A DNA stretch of 64,000 nucleotides from Halobiforma lacisalsi AJ5 (GCF_000226975.2 NZ_CP019285.1:3658001-3722000); one strand, 5' to 3'. Shown: positions 8,152-18,050, counted from the stretch's first letter. Numbers and translations: made by a program. The notes: a model not told the origin generated them from the letters alone.

Positions 8152-10224
8152 ATGACCGGTGACATCGAGACGCTCGAAGAGCTGAGCACTGAATACAAGG
8201 AATCGATGCCCGCTGACCTGCGGGAAACCAAGTCCTTCGACTGGTACCTCGAGGAGGTGTACGAGGACCCGAAGATCGCCCGCAACGCGCACCAGCGCGT
8301 CGCGGACATGTTCGACTACTACGGGACCACCTACGACGAGACCGAAGGGGTGGTCGAGTACCAGTTGGCGAGCGAGGACCCGCTCAACGACGGCGAGAAT
8401 ACGTTCTACGGACGGGTGATCCACCAGTCGATCCACGAGTTCGTCAACAAGGTGAAGTCGGGTGCGAGGCGACTCGGTCCCGAACGGCGCATCAAGCTCC
8501 TGCTCGGGCCGGTCGGCTCGGGGAAGTCCCACTTCGACAAGCAGGTCCGCCAGTACTTCGAGGACTACACGCTGCGCGAGGAGGGGCGGATGTACACCTT
8601 CGAGTGGCGGAACCTCTGTGACGTCGTCCAGGACCAGGACCCGGCCGACGACACCGTCCGTTCCCCGATGAACCAGGACCCGCTCGTGCTTCTCCCACTG
8701 GAGCAGCGCCAGCGGGTCATCGACGACCTCAACGAGCGACTCGACGCGCCGTACACGATCCAGAACGAGCAGTCGCTGGACCCCGAAAGCGAGTTCTACA
8801 TGGACAAGCTGCTGGCGTACTACGAGGACGACCTCCAGCAGGTCCTCGAGAACCACGTCGAGATCGTCCGCCTGGTCGCCGACGAGAACAAGCGCCAGGC
8901 CCTGGAGACCTTCGAGCCCAAGGACAAGAAGAACCAGGACGAGACCGAGCTAACGGGCGACGTCAACTACTCGAAGATCGCCATCTACGGCGAGTCGGAC
9001 CCGCGGGCGTTCGACTACTCGGGGGCGTTCTGTAACGCCAACCGGGGGATATTCTCCGGGGAGGAGCTGCTGAAGCTCCAGCGGGAGTTCCTCTACGACT
9101 TCCTGCACGCCACCCAGGAGCAGACGATCAAGCCGAAGAACAACCCCCGGATCGACATCGACCAGGTGATCGTCGGCCGGACGAACATGCCCGAGTACAA
9201 GGACAAGAAGGGCGACGAGAAGATGGAGGCGTTCAACGACCGTACCAAGCGGATCGACTTCCCGTACGTCCTGTCCTACGAGGACGAGGCAAGCATCTAC
9301 GAGAAGATGCTCAACAACGCCGACGTCCCCGACATCAACGTCGAGCCCCACACGCTCGAGATGGCGGGGCTGTTCGGCGTCCTCACCCGGGTCGAGGAGC
9401 CCGACGCCGAGACCGTCGACCTGCTTTCGAAGGCCAAGGCCTACAACGGGGAGATCGACGAGGGCGACGACATCGACGTCAAGAAACTCCGCGAGGAGGC
9501 CGAGGGGAAGGCCGAGATCGGCGAGGGCATGATCGGCGTCTCGCCGCGGTTCATCGGCGACGAGATCGCCGAGGCAATTATGGACTCGAAACACCGCTCC
9601 CGGGGCTTCCTCTCGCCGCTTACGGTGTTCAACTTCTTCGAGGAGAACTTGGAGCACCACGGTTCGATCCCCGAAGACCAGTTCCAGACCTACTACCGCT
9701 ACCTCGAGACGGTCCGCGAGGAGTACAAGGAACGCGCCATCGAGGACGTCCGCCACGCGCTGGCCTACGACGTCGACGAGATCCAGCGCCAGGGCGAGAA
9801 GTACATGGACCACGTCATGGCCTACATCGACGACGACACGATCGAGGACGAGTTGACCGGCCGGGAACAGGAGCCCGACGAGACGTTCCTGCGCTCGGTC
9901 GAGGAGAAACTCGACATCCCGGAGGACCGCAAGGACGACTTCCGCCAGGAGGTCTCGAACTGGGTCTCCCGTCGGGCCCGCGAGGGCGAGGCGTTCAACC
10001 CGCAGGACAACGAGCGCCTGCGCCGCGCCCTGGAGCGCAAGCTCTGGGAGGACAAGAAGCACAACATCAACTTCTCCGCGCTCGTGTCGGCCAACGAGTT
10101 CGACGACGACGAACGGTCCTCGTGGATCGACGCCCTGATGGAACAGGGCTACTCCGAGGGCGGCGCGAAGGAAGTGCTCGAGTTCGCCGGCGCGGAGGTC
10201 GCCAAGGCAGAGATGGAAGACTAA
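8152..10224 (+). CDS. prkA: PrkA-family serine protein kinase, first paralogue
   Basis: A 690-residue PrkA/YeaG-type protein: an AAA-like ATPase core followed by the C-terminal PrkA kinase domain. The Walker A motif GPVGSGKS is at about residues 119-126, preceded by the family N-terminus (SFDWYLEEVYEDPKIARNAHQRV). Family members phosphorylate proteins on serine and act in stationary-phase or nitrogen stress. It is the first gene of a four-gene operon; the next gene begins 1 nt after the stop. The ATG follows a long GC-rich leader. The acidic composition is typical of halophilic cytosolic proteins. The name is by family resemblance; the substrate in archaea is unknown. Confidence 0.95.
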   Translation: MTGDIETLEELSTEYKESMPADLRETKSFDWYLEEVYEDPKIARNAHQRVADMFDYYGTTYDETEGVVEYQLASEDPLNDGENTFYGRVIHQSIHEFVNKVKSGARRLGPERRIKLLLGPVGSGKSHFDKQVRQYFEDYTLREEGRMYTFEWRNLCDVVQDQDPADDTVRSPMNQDPLVLLPLEQRQRVIDDLNERLDAPYTIQNEQSLDPESEFYMDKLLAYYEDDLQQVLENHVEIVRLVADENKRQALETFEPKDKKNQDETELTGDVNYSKIAIYGESDPRAFDYSGAFCNANRGIFSGEELLKLQREFLYDFLHATQEQTIKPKNNPRIDIDQVIVGRTNMPEYKDKKGDEKMEAFNDRTKRIDFPYVLSYEDEASIYEKMLNNADVPDINVEPHTLEMAGLFGVLTRVEEPDAETVDLLSKAKAYNGEIDEGDDIDVKKLREEAEGKAEIGEGMIGVSPRFIGDEIAEAIMDSKHRSRGFLSPLTVFNFFEENLEHHGSIPEDQFQTYYRYLETVREEYKERAIEDVRHALAYDVDEIQRQGEKYMDHVMAYIDDDTIEDELTGREQEPDETFLRSVEEKLDIPEDRKDDFRQEVSNWVSRRAREGEAFNPQDNERLRRALERKLWEDKKHNINFSALVSANEFDDDERSSWIDALMEQGYSEGGAKEVLEFAGAEVAKAEMED

Positions 10225-10225
10225 C

Positions 10226-12511
10226 ATGACCGGCAACGACTACGTCACCGAGGCCGACCGCGAACTCGAGGCGACCTACGAGGAGCCGATGAGCCTCGCG
10301 GCGTACGTCGACCGGATCTTCGAGAACCCGACGATCGCCTCCCACGCCTCGAAATATCTGCTCGAGGCGATCGAGGCCGCCGGTACCCGGACCGTCGTCG
10401 AAGAAGGCGAGGAGAAAGAGCGCTATCGCTTCTTCGACGACCCACACAACGACGGCGAGCACGCCATCCTCGGCAACACCGAGGTCCTGAACGGGTTCGT
10501 CGACGACCTCCGGTCGATCGCCGCCGGCCGGGCGAAAGACGAGAAGATCATCTGGTTCGAGGGCCCTACGGCAACCGGCAAGTCCGAACTCAAGCGCTGT
10601 CTGGTCAACGGCCTCCGGGAGTACTCGAAGACCCCCGAGGGTCGACGGTACACCCTCGAGTGGAACGTCGCGACGGCCGAGGCCGGCGAACGCGGACTGA
10701 GCTACGGCAGCGATCCGACCGCCACGGACGAGCAGAACTGGTACGAGAGTCCCGTCCAGGCCCACCCGCTCTCGGTGTTCCCCGAGGAGGTCCGCGAGCG
10801 ACTGCTCGACGACCTGAACGACGGCCTCGACGACCACGTCCCCGTCAGGGTCGACGCCGAACTCGACCCGTTCTCGCGGGAGGCCTACGACTACCTCGAG
10901 GAGCGGTACCGTCGGGAGGGCGAGGAGGAACTGTTCTCGGCCATCGCCGACGAGAACCACCTCCGGGTCAAGAACTACGTCGTCGACGTCGGGCAGGGGG
11001 TCGGCGTCCTCCACAGCGAGGACGAGGGTCGCCCCAAGGAGCGACTCGTCGGCTCCTGGATGCACGGCATGCTCCAGGAACTCGACTCGCGGGGGCGCAA
11101 GAACCCGCAGGCGTTCAGCTACGACGGCGTGCTCTCGCAGGGCAACGGCGTCCTCACCATCGTCGAGGACGCCGCACAGCACGCCGACCTGCTCCAGAAG
11201 CTGCTGAACGTCCCCGACGAACAGTCCGTGAAACTGGACAAGGGGATCGGGATGGACGTCGACACCCAGATGCTGATCATCTCGAACCCCGACCTCGAGG
11301 CCCAGTTGAACCAGCACTCGGATCGCAACGGGATGGACCCGCTGAAGGCGCTCAAACGGCGGCTCGACAAACACCGCTTCGGCTACCTGACGAACCTCAG
11401 CCTCGAGACGGAGCTGATCCGCCGGGAACTGACAAACGAGACGGAGGTCTGGGAGGCCGACAGCTACGACGAACTCGAGAATCGCATCCGCGAGCCGGTG
11501 AGGGTGACGATCAAGGACCAGGACGGCGACGTCCGGACCCAGGAGTTCGCGCCCCACGCCATCGAGGCGGCCGCGCTGTACGCGGTCGTCACCCGGCTGG
11601 ACGAGGAGAACCTGCCCAATGGGCTGGACCTGGTCGACAAAGCCAAGATCTACGATCAGGGCTACCTCCAGGAGGGCGACACCCGCCGCGAAAAAGAGGA
11701 GTTCGACTTCGACGACGACGGCGAGGACGGCGAACACGGGATCCCGGTCACCTACACCCGGGACACCCTCGCGGAACTCCTCCAGACCGACCGCGACCGA
11801 CACCACGCCGAACTCCCCGTCGAGAACGTCGTCATGCCTCGCGACGTGCTGAACACGATGGCGGAGGGACTGGGCGACGCGCCCGTCTTCTCGACGGGCG
11901 AGCGCTCGGAGTTCGAGAACCGCGTCGTGCCGGTGAAAAACTACATCTACGACCGACAGGAGGCCGACGTCATCGAGGCCATCATGCACGAGAAACGCGT
12001 CGACGAGGAGACCGTCGGGGAGTACGTCGAACACGTCTACGCGTGGGAGACGGACGAACCGCTGTACAACGACCGCGGCGAGGAGGTCGAACCGGACCCG
12101 CTGAAGATGAAGCTGTTCGAGGTCGAACACCTCGGACGGTTCTCCGAGGACGACTACGAGGGGAACCTCCCCCGCGAGAGCGTCCGGAACTTCCGCCGCG
12201 AGAAGGTCATCACCTCGCTGAACCGCCACGCCTGGGAGCACCGCGACGAGGATTTCTCAGTCCAGGACGTCGACCTCACGGCGATCCCGGTCATCAAGAG
12301 CGTCCTCGAGAGCCACGACTGGGACGACGTCAAGCGGACCTTCGAGGACTTCGATCCTCGCCAGTGGGACGACCCGCCGAGCGGGACCGAGACGGCGTCG
12401 GTCAAGGCGGATACGATCGAGACGCTGGTCGAGGAGTTCGACTACTCCGAGGCGTCGGCCGAACTGACCAGCAGACACGTCATGGGACAGGTGAGCTACC
12501 GATGGGACTGA
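10226..12511 (+). CDS. PrkA-family serine protein kinase, second paralogue
   Basis: A 761-residue paralogue of the preceding protein, sharing the N-terminal layout ([27 protein letters not shown]) and a Walker A GPTATGKS at about residues 113-120. It is longer, with an insertion around residue 480 rich in acidic residues. Two adjacent PrkA genes are common in haloarchaea, where both precede UPF0229 and SpoVR genes; whether they form a hetero-oligomer is not known. The start is 1 nt after the first paralogue's stop, so translational coupling is likely. The stop lies in a 10-bp sequence that is repeated exactly at the start of the next gene. Confidence 0.94.
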   Translation: MTGNDYVTEADRELEATYEEPMSLAAYVDRIFENPTIASHASKYLLEAIEAAGTRTVVEEGEEKERYRFFDDPHNDGEHAILGNTEVLNGFVDDLRSIAAGRAKDEKIIWFEGPTATGKSELKRCLVNGLREYSKTPEGRRYTLEWNVATAEAGERGLSYGSDPTATDEQNWYESPVQAHPLSVFPEEVRERLLDDLNDGLDDHVPVRVDAELDPFSREAYDYLEERYRREGEEELFSAIADENHLRVKNYVVDVGQGVGVLHSEDEGRPKERLVGSWMHGMLQELDSRGRKNPQAFSYDGVLSQGNGVLTIVEDAAQHADLLQKLLNVPDEQSVKLDKGIGMDVDTQMLIISNPDLEAQLNQHSDRNGMDPLKALKRRLDKHRFGYLTNLSLETELIRRELTNETEVWEADSYDELENRIREPVRVTIKDQDGDVRTQEFAPHAIEAAALYAVVTRLDEENLPNGLDLVDKAKIYDQGYLQEGDTRREKEEFDFDDDGEDGEHGIPVTYTRDTLAELLQTDRDRHHAELPVENVVMPRDVLNTMAEGLGDAPVFSTGERSEFENRVVPVKNYIYDRQEADVIEAIMHEKRVDEETVGEYVEHVYAWETDEPLYNDRGEEVEPDPLKMKLFEVEHLGRFSEDDYEGNLPRESVRNFRREKVITSLNRHAWEHRDEDFSVQDVDLTAIPVIKSVLESHDWDDVKRTFEDFDPRQWDDPPSGTETASVKADTIETLVEEFDYSEASAELTSRHVMGQVSYRWD

Positions 12512-12537
12512 ACAACGAGAACCGACCATGGGACTGA
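12502..12537. repeat. 10-bp direct repeat at the PrkA2/UPF0229 junction
   Basis: ATGGGACTGA occurs at 12502-12511, where it contains the TGA stop of the second PrkA gene, and again at 12528-12537, where it contains the ATG start of the UPF0229 gene. The two copies are separated by 16 nt. The pattern looks as though stop and start once overlapped in a single copy and were later separated by a 26-nt duplication/insertion. The repeat is directly seen; the history is inferred. Confidence 0.75.
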
Positions 12538-13859
12538 GAGACGACCTCGAACGATTCCGCGAAGTGGGCGAAAAGCGCCGCGAAGACCTGGCCGACTTCA
12601 TCCAGTACGGCGACCTTGGGGGAAGCGGCGCGAGCCAGATCAACATCCCGGTAAAGATCGTCTCCCTGCCGGAGTTCGAGTACGATCAGCGTGACAAGGG
12701 CGGCGTCGGCCAGGGCGACGGCGACACGCCCGACACCGGCCAGCCGGTCGGCCAGCCCCAACCCCAGCCGGGCGACGGCGACGGTGACGAGGACGGCGAA
12801 CCCGGCGAGGAGGGCGGCGAGCACGAGTACTACGAGATGGACCCCGAGGAGTTCGCCGAGGAACTCGACGAGGAACTCGGGCTCGATCTCGATCCCAAGG
12901 GGAAGAAGGTCATCGAGGAGAAGGAAGGCCCGTTCACCGATATGACCCGGACGGGCCCCGACAGCACGCTCGACTTCGAGCGGATGTTCAAAGAGGGGCT
13001 CAAGCGCAAACTCGCGATGGACTTCGACGAGGACTTCCTGCGCGAGGTCTGCAAGGTCGAGGGCTTCGGCCCCCGTGACGTCTTCGAGTGGGCCCGCAGC
13101 GAGAGCATCCCCGTCTCGATGGCCTGGATCGAGGAGGCCTACGCCGACATTCCCGAGGAGCAGCGCGACGAGTGGTCGTCGGTCGACGAACTCGAGTCCG
13201 AAGTCGAACGCGAATCGATCCAGCAACAGATCCGCCGGGAGGGGATCAAACACGTCCCCTTCCGCCGCGAGGACGAGCGGTACCGCTACCCGGAGATCAT
13301 CGAGGAGAAAGAGAAGAACGTCGTCGTCGTCAACATCCGGGACGTCTCAGGCTCGATGCGCGAGAAGAAGCGCGAACTCGTCGAGCGGACGTTCACCCCG
13401 CTGGACTGGTACCTCCAGGGGAAGTACGACAATGCCGAGTTCGTCTACATCGCCCACGACGCCGACGCCTGGCAGGTCGAACGCGACGACTTCTTCGGCA
13501 TCCGCAGCGGCGGCGGGACGAAGATCTCGAGCGCGTACGAACTCGCCCAGGAACTGCTCGAGGAGTACCCCTGGACCGACTGGAACCGGTACGTCTTCGC
13601 CGCGGGCGACTCGGAGAACTCCTCGAACGACACCGAAGAGCGGGTGATCCCGCTGATGGAGGAGATCCCGGCGAACCTCCACGCATACGTGGAGACCCAG
13701 CCCAGCGGCAACGCGATCAACGCCACCCACGCCGAGGAACTCGAGCGCCACTTCGGCCCCGACGCTGACGACGTCGCGGTGGCCTACGTCAACAGCAAGG
13801 GGGACGTGACGGACGCGATCTACGAGATCCTCAGTACCGAGGGTGAGACCGATGAGTAA
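12528..13859 (+). CDS. yeaH: UPF0229 (YeaH-like) VWA-domain protein
   Basis: A 443-residue member of the UPF0229/YeaH family. An N-terminal region of ~70 residues is followed by a Gly/Asp/Pro-rich low-complexity linker (about residues 60-105). The C-terminal half is a von Willebrand A-like fold, with the MIDAS-type DVSGS beginning at Asp272 and a second patch [11 protein letters not shown]. Family members are encoded next to PrkA/YeaG and are thought to work with it under starvation; the mechanism is unknown. The start ATG is in a duplicated 10-bp sequence 16 nt after the previous stop. The TAA stop overlaps an ATGAGTAA sequence that probably was the original start of SpoVR. Confidence 0.93.
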   Translation: MGLRDDLERFREVGEKRREDLADFIQYGDLGGSGASQINIPVKIVSLPEFEYDQRDKGGVGQGDGDTPDTGQPVGQPQPQPGDGDGDEDGEPGEEGGEHEYYEMDPEEFAEELDEELGLDLDPKGKKVIEEKEGPFTDMTRTGPDSTLDFERMFKEGLKRKLAMDFDEDFLREVCKVEGFGPRDVFEWARSESIPVSMAWIEEAYADIPEEQRDEWSSVDELESEVERESIQQQIRREGIKHVPFRREDERYRYPEIIEEKEKNVVVVNIRDVSGSMREKKRELVERTFTPLDWYLQGKYDNAEFVYIAHDADAWQVERDDFFGIRSGGGTKISSAYELAQELLEEYPWTDWNRYVFAAGDSENSSNDTEERVIPLMEEIPANLHAYVETQPSGNAINATHAEELERHFGPDADDVAVAYVNSKGDVTDAIYEILSTEGETDE

Positions 13860-13965
13860 CGAAGCGAACTTCGTTCGCTTCGGCCCTCGCGCAAGCGCGA
13901 GGACCCTTTCGATGGCACGCGAAGCGCGCATCGAACCCACGAAAACCGGTGGTTGTCATGAGTAA
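13852..13965 (+). other. 37-codon mini-ORF bridging UPF0229 and SpoVR
   Basis: An ATG overlapping the UPF0229 stop (ATGAGTAA) opens 37 codons rich in Arg and Ala. They end in a TAA lying inside a second ATGAGTAA that holds the SpoVR ATG. The peptide is basic, encoded entirely by the palindromic insert, and unlikely to be a functional protein. The arrangement would let ribosomes pass from UPF0229 to SpoVR by two successive termination-reinitiation steps. Translation is inferred. Confidence 0.35.
13860..13957. repeat. 98-bp palindrome-rich insert flanked by 8-bp direct repeats
   Basis: The segment between two copies of ATGAGTAA (13852-13859 and 13958-13965) holds three hairpins in series. The first is GAAGCGAAC-TTC-GTTCGCTTC, a perfect 9-bp stem. 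The second is CCTCGCGC-AA-GCGCGAGG, a perfect 8-bp stem. The third is a weaker stem closed by TCGATG...CATCGA. The flanking 8-bp repeats look like a target-site duplication. The structure resembles short REP/MITE-like palindromic elements; no transposase is present. It sits exactly at a start codon that would otherwise overlap the UPF0229 stop. Confidence 0.75.
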
Positions 13966-15985
13966 GCGCAATTCCAACGCGGATCGGTTCCGCAAACAGG
14001 CGATCGCGGGCGACCTCGAGGAGCCAGTCGCGGAGGCCCGCAACCTCGCGAGAAAACTGGGCCTCGAGCCCTACCCGGTCAAGTACTGGATCATCGACTA
14101 CGACGAGATGAACGAACTCATCGCCTACGGCGGCTTCCAGAGTCGCTACCCACACTGGCGGTGGGGGATGCAGTACGACAAGCAGCGCAAACAGGGCCAG
14201 TACGGCGGGGGCAAGGCCTTCGAGATCGTCAACAACGACAACCCGGCCCACGCCTTCCTCCAGGAGTCGAACACGCTGGCCGACCAGAAGGCCGTCATCA
14301 CCCACGTCGAGGCCCACTCCGACTTCTTCGCGAAGAACGAGTGGTTCGGCCTGTTCACCGACGGCCGGGCCGACGAGGAGCAGGTCAACGCCGCCGCCAT
14401 GCTCGAGCGCCACGCGCGAGCGATCGACGACTACATGTCCGATCCCGAGATCGACCGCGCGGAGGTCGAGAAGTGGATCGACCACTGCCTCTCGCTCGAG
14501 GACAACATCGATCAACACCGCGTCTTCGAGCGCCGCCTCGAGGTCGAGGGCCCGCCGGACGACCTCGACGAGGACCTCGCGGCGAAACTGGAGGAACTCG
14601 AACTCTCCGACGAGATCAAAGGCGAAGTGTTCGACGAGGAGTGGGTCGAGAAACTCGAGGAACGCGACGAGCAGGTCACGTTCCCCGACCAGCCCCAGAA
14701 GGACCTGCTGGCGTTCGTCCGCGAGCACGGCAAGCAGTACGACGAGGAGGCCGAACGGGCCGTCGAGATGGCCGAGTGGCAACGCGACGTGCTCGACATG
14801 ATGCGGGCCGAGGCGTACTACTTCGCCGCCCAGAAGATGACGAAGGTGATGAACGAGGGATGGGCCGCCTACTGGGAGTCGACGATGATGACCGACGAAC
14901 GGTTCGCCGGCGACGACGAGTTCCTCAACTACGCGGACCACATGGCGAAGGTGCTCGCCTCCGGCGGACTCAACCCCTACAGTCTCGGCATGGAGCTGTG
15001 GGAGTACGTCGAGAACACGACGAACCGCCGCGAGGTTCTGGAGCGCCTGCTGCGCGTCGAGGGGATCTCCTGGCGTAACCTCACCGACGTCGTCGACTTC
15101 GACGACGTCCTCGAGACGCTCGAGCCGCCGGCAGCGATCGCCGAGATCACGCCGGAAACCCTGGACGACCTCGAGGAACTCCCCGACGAGTGGATCGACC
15201 GCGAGGCCCTCGAGGCCGCCCAGGAGGGGGAGATCGACGTCGCGAAGTACCCCTGGAAGGTGCTGACCTACGAGGGGCTGGCCCGTCGACATTACTCGCT
15301 GGTCAAGCGCCAGCACCGCGGGTTCCTCTCGCGGGTCTCCCAGAACGAACTCGAGCGGATCGGCCGCTACCTGTTCGACGACGCCCGCTACGCGTCGGTG
15401 GAGGAAGCCCTCGAAGACGTCGAGTACACCGCGGGCTGGGATCGTATGTTCGACGTCCGGGAGAGCCACAACGACGTTACCTTCCTCGACGAGTTCCTCA
15501 CGGAGGAGTTCATCACCGAGAACCACTACTTCACCTACGAGCACTCGAAGGCGACCGGCCAGTTCCACGTCGCCAGTGACGCCGCCGAGGACGTCAAGAA
15601 GAAGCTCCTGTTGCAGTTCACCAACTTCGGGAAGCCGACGATCGCCGTCTACGACGGCAACTACAACAACGCCAACGAACTCCTGTTGGGACACCAGTAC
15701 AACGGCGTCATGCTGGACATCGGGCAGGCCCAGGAGACCCTCAAGCGGATCTTCGAGCTGTGGGGTCGGCCCGTGAACCTCCTGACGATCGTCAAGGAAG
15801 TCGACGAACACGACGTCGAGGTCGCGAAGCGACGCAACCGCGAACCCGAGGCCGAGGAACGCGGGAAACTGATCCGCTACGACGGCGACGAGGTGACGAC
15901 GGAGACCGTCCCCTGGGAGGAAGTCGAACATCTGGCGGCCGACGACGTCGACTACGACACGAAGCCCGAGGATTGGCTCGCCTGA
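13958..15985 (+). CDS. SpoVR family protein (YcgB-like)
   Basis: A 675-residue SpoVR/YcgB family protein, last gene of the PrkA operon. The conserved N-terminus (ARKLGLEPYPVKYWIIDYDEMNEL, then the RYPHWRWGMQY motif) and the ENNHYFTYEH-like and PTIAVYDGNYNN-type C-terminal motifs are present. The family is named for a Bacillus spore-cortex gene, but most members are in non-sporulating organisms and are linked with PrkA and UPF0229; the activity is unknown. The ATG giving MSKRNSNADRF was chosen over an upstream in-frame codon because it keeps the ATGAGTAA junction motif. It is separated from UPF0229 by a palindromic insert. Confidence 0.94.
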   Translation: MSKRNSNADRFRKQAIAGDLEEPVAEARNLARKLGLEPYPVKYWIIDYDEMNELIAYGGFQSRYPHWRWGMQYDKQRKQGQYGGGKAFEIVNNDNPAHAFLQESNTLADQKAVITHVEAHSDFFAKNEWFGLFTDGRADEEQVNAAAMLERHARAIDDYMSDPEIDRAEVEKWIDHCLSLEDNIDQHRVFERRLEVEGPPDDLDEDLAAKLEELELSDEIKGEVFDEEWVEKLEERDEQVTFPDQPQKDLLAFVREHGKQYDEEAERAVEMAEWQRDVLDMMRAEAYYFAAQKMTKVMNEGWAAYWESTMMTDERFAGDDEFLNYADHMAKVLASGGLNPYSLGMELWEYVENTTNRREVLERLLRVEGISWRNLTDVVDFDDVLETLEPPAAIAEITPETLDDLEELPDEWIDREALEAAQEGEIDVAKYPWKVLTYEGLARRHYSLVKRQHRGFLSRVSQNELERIGRYLFDDARYASVEEALEDVEYTAGWDRMFDVRESHNDVTFLDEFLTEEFITENHYFTYEHSKATGQFHVASDAAEDVKKKLLLQFTNFGKPTIAVYDGNYNNANELLLGHQYNGVMLDIGQAQETLKRIFELWGRPVNLLTIVKEVDEHDVEVAKRRNREPEAEERGKLIRYDGDEVTTETVPWEEVEHLAADDVDYDTKPEDWLA

Positions 15986-16030
15986 AATATCTTTCTTCGA
16001 TTGCAGTTCGGATTGAACTGACGGAAGGTT

Positions 16031-16040
16031 TTTCTTTACG
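16031..16040 (+). promoter_or_regulatory. TATA-like box for the HEAT-repeat gene
   Basis: tttctttacg lies 22-31 nt before the ATG at 16062, the spacing expected for a leaderless haloarchaeal transcript. The preceding T-rich stretch after the SpoVR stop may also end the PrkA operon transcript. Confidence 0.4.
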
Positions 16041-16061
16041 ATGGAACATTGAGCGGACACC

Positions 16062-16895
16062 ATGGACGGGGAAGGGGGAAACGCCGTGGGACAGCACCGC
16101 GATTCCGAAGGGGAGGAAGACGCCGGTTCGGGGGCCGGCGCCGACTCCAGCGTCGGTTCGAGCGCGGACGTCTCGCCAGGGGCGTCGGAGTTCGACCTGC
16201 CGTCGGTCCTCGCTCGACTCGACGATCCGACGCCGGCAACGCGCCGCGAGGCCGTCGACCGGATCCGGGACGCCATCGACCACGACGAGCGTCCCGAACG
16301 CTGTCTGCCGGCCGTCCCGAAGCTACGAACGCTACTCGAGGAATCGACAGCGGAGATCGACTATCACGACGAGGTCGCGTACTGTCTGGCGGAACTGGCC
16401 GCCGAGTCGCCGACGGACGTCGCGCCGTCGACCGACGCGATCGCCGGGTTCGTCGACGCTCACGACTCGCACGCGGCGACGCCCGACTTGCTTCGCTGTC
16501 TCGCCGCCGTCGCCGCCGAGCGGCCCGCCGCGGTCGGCGACCACCTCGAGACCCTCGCCGTCGGTCTCGACCACGAGTCGCCCGCCGCGCGGGCCGACGC
16601 CGCGGCGGCGCTGAGCCGCGTCGCGGAGGGAGCGAGCGACGACGACGTAGCCAGTATCGAGGCCGGGGACGTCGACGCGACCCTCCCGTGGGGGCGCGTG
16701 CTCGAGTCCCTCGAGGACGACCTGGCACGCGTCCGGGAGAACGCGTGTCGAGCGATCGGGTTCGCGGCCGAACTGGGGATCGAAGTCGAGGTCGGCACCG
16801 TCCGGGACCGACTCGCGGGGCTGGCGGACGGGGATTCCGTGCCCGCGGTTCGCGAACGGGCGGAGTGGGCGCTCGAGCGATTCCCGGAAGCGTAG
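16062..16895 (+). CDS. HEAT-repeat protein
   Basis: A 277-residue protein with an acidic, glycine/serine-rich disordered N-terminus (~45 residues) followed by about five HEAT-like helical repeats. Examples are PSVLARLDDPTPATRREAVDRIRDAI, AGFVDAHDSHAATPDLLRCLAAVA and LEDDLARVRENACRAIGFAAELG. Such repeats form a solenoid for protein-protein contacts. It sits just after the PrkA-SpoVR operon in the same direction with its own TATA-like box. No enzymatic motif is seen. Confidence 0.85.
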   Translation: MDGEGGNAVGQHRDSEGEEDAGSGAGADSSVGSSADVSPGASEFDLPSVLARLDDPTPATRREAVDRIRDAIDHDERPERCLPAVPKLRTLLEESTAEIDYHDEVAYCLAELAAESPTDVAPSTDAIAGFVDAHDSHAATPDLLRCLAAVAAERPAAVGDHLETLAVGLDHESPAARADAAAALSRVAEGASDDDVASIEAGDVDATLPWGRVLESLEDDLARVRENACRAIGFAAELGIEVEVGTVRDRLAGLADGDSVPAVRERAEWALERFPEA

Positions 16896-16958
16896 CGGGC
16901 GGATTTCTCGATCTCGGCGACCGCAAGAGACGCCTCACTCGCGTCCGTAGGGGACGGT

Positions 16959-17354
16959 ATGCGGACCACGTTCACCGTCGAGACCGACGCGAGGCTGACG
17001 ACCGTCGACGTCACCGATCGGGTCGCAAACGCCGTGCCCGACGACCGCTCGTCGGGAACCTGCACGGCGTTCCTCGAGCACACGACGGCCGGGCTCGTCG
17101 TCCAGGAGAACGAATCCCGGCTCCGGGAGGACATCGAGTCGTTTTTCGCCGATCTCGTGCCGGACGAGGGCCACGCTCACGACCGGATAGACGACAACGC
17201 GGACTCACACCTCCGCGCGACGCTGCTCGGTCCCGAGGCGACGCTTCCGGTGGCTGACGGCGACCTCGCGCTGGGCACCTGGCAGTCGCTCCTGCTAGTC
17301 GAGTGTGACGGGCCACGCACCCGGACGGTGTCGGTGACGACGGTCGGGGACTAA
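16959..17354 (+). CDS. YjbQ / UPF0047 family protein
   Basis: A 131-residue single-domain protein of the YjbQ (UPF0047, secondary thiamine-phosphate synthase-like) family. It shows the usual metal-site motifs: FLEHTTAGLVVQENE in the middle, the ADDN-like HDRIDDNADSHL histidine/aspartate cluster, and the terminal GTWQSLLLVECDGPRTRTV motif. Length and ends match the family. Some members have weak thiamine-phosphate synthase activity; the physiological role is not settled. Confidence 0.93.
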   Translation: MRTTFTVETDARLTTVDVTDRVANAVPDDRSSGTCTAFLEHTTAGLVVQENESRLREDIESFFADLVPDEGHAHDRIDDNADSHLRATLLGPEATLPVADGDLALGTWQSLLLVECDGPRTRTVSVTTVGD

Positions 17355-17384
17355 GTGGCCGGTTCGGACCACCGAGAGCCCGGA

Positions 17385-18050
17385 TCACACCCGGAGCGGT
17401 CGATCCGCCGAGACGCAGTCGACGCCCCACACGCCGAGCACCCTCGCCGTGAGTCGCCGCTCGAGCGACCAGGCGTGAATCTCGAGCCCCAGCCGCTTCG
17501 CGCGGGGAACGAGCCGCGTCGTCAGGCAGCGTCCGTAGTTCGCGCCGATCACGTCGCAGTCGAGTTCGATCGCGGTCGTCACGGGCGTCTCGAGCCGGCG
17601 GCTGGCCAGCAGGCCCGTCGGCTGGCTGCGGTCGTGTTCGCGGATCGCCCGCAACTCGGACTCGAGAAACGAGGTCGTCACGACGCGGTTGTCGAGACCG
17701 GCGTCGGTCAGGGCATCGAGCACGTCGGCGGCGATCCCGGACGATTTCATCTCGAGGTTGATCTCGACGGTGTCGGGGACGGCCGCGAGCATCTCCTCGA
17801 GCGTCGGGATCCGTTCCTCGGAGTCGAGGACGGTGTATCGCTTGAGTTCCTCGAGGGATTTCTCCGCGACGGGGCCGGTGCCCTCGGTCACCCGGTCGAT
17901 CGTCTCGTCGTGGACGACCACGAGTTCGCCCGACCCACAGCGGCGGACGTCGAATTCGACGGCGTCGGCGCGGGCGGCCGCCGAGCGAACCGCGGCGATC
18001 GTGTTCTCCGGTGCCGTCGCCGCGAACCCTCGATGGGCGATGAGTCGCAT
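17385..18050 (-). CDS. glycerophosphodiester phosphodiesterase family protein
   Basis: A 221-residue GDPD-type enzyme that would hydrolyse glycerophosphodiesters to glycerol-3-phosphate (or, in archaea, the related polar lipid head-group backbone) and an alcohol. Key residues are seen in LIAHRGFAATAPENT (catalytic His and Glu), VEFDVRRCGSGELVVVHD (metal-binding acid and second catalytic His) and EINLEMKSSG. The C-terminal part carries the HAWSLERR motif. No signal peptide, so cytosolic. The start was placed at the ATG directly before the LIAHRG strand; a four-codon longer start is possible. Confidence 0.9.
   Translation of the reverse strand: MRLIAHRGFAATAPENTIAAVRSAAARADAVEFDVRRCGSGELVVVHDETIDRVTEGTGPVAEKSLEELKRYTVLDSEERIPTLEEMLAAVPDTVEINLEMKSSGIAADVLDALTDAGLDNRVVTTSFLESELRAIREHDRSQPTGLLASRRLETPVTTAIELDCDVIGANYGRCLTTRLVPRAKRLGLEIHAWSLERRLTARVLGVWGVDCVSADRPLRV

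Noticed and set aside
7583-8155. 190-codon plus-strand open frame before PrkA
   Set aside because: Arg/Thr/Ser-rich, not acidic, no domain, overlaps the PrkA start; typical of GC-rich non-coding DNA.
10067-12241. 724-codon minus-strand frame opposite the second PrkA gene
   Set aside because: Shadow of a real coding gene; composition (Val/Leu/Arg/Asp) is that of an antisense frame and there is no recognisable domain.
13820-16276. 818-codon minus-strand frame opposite SpoVR
   Set aside because: Antisense shadow of the SpoVR gene; it starts inside a different gene and has no homology-like motif.
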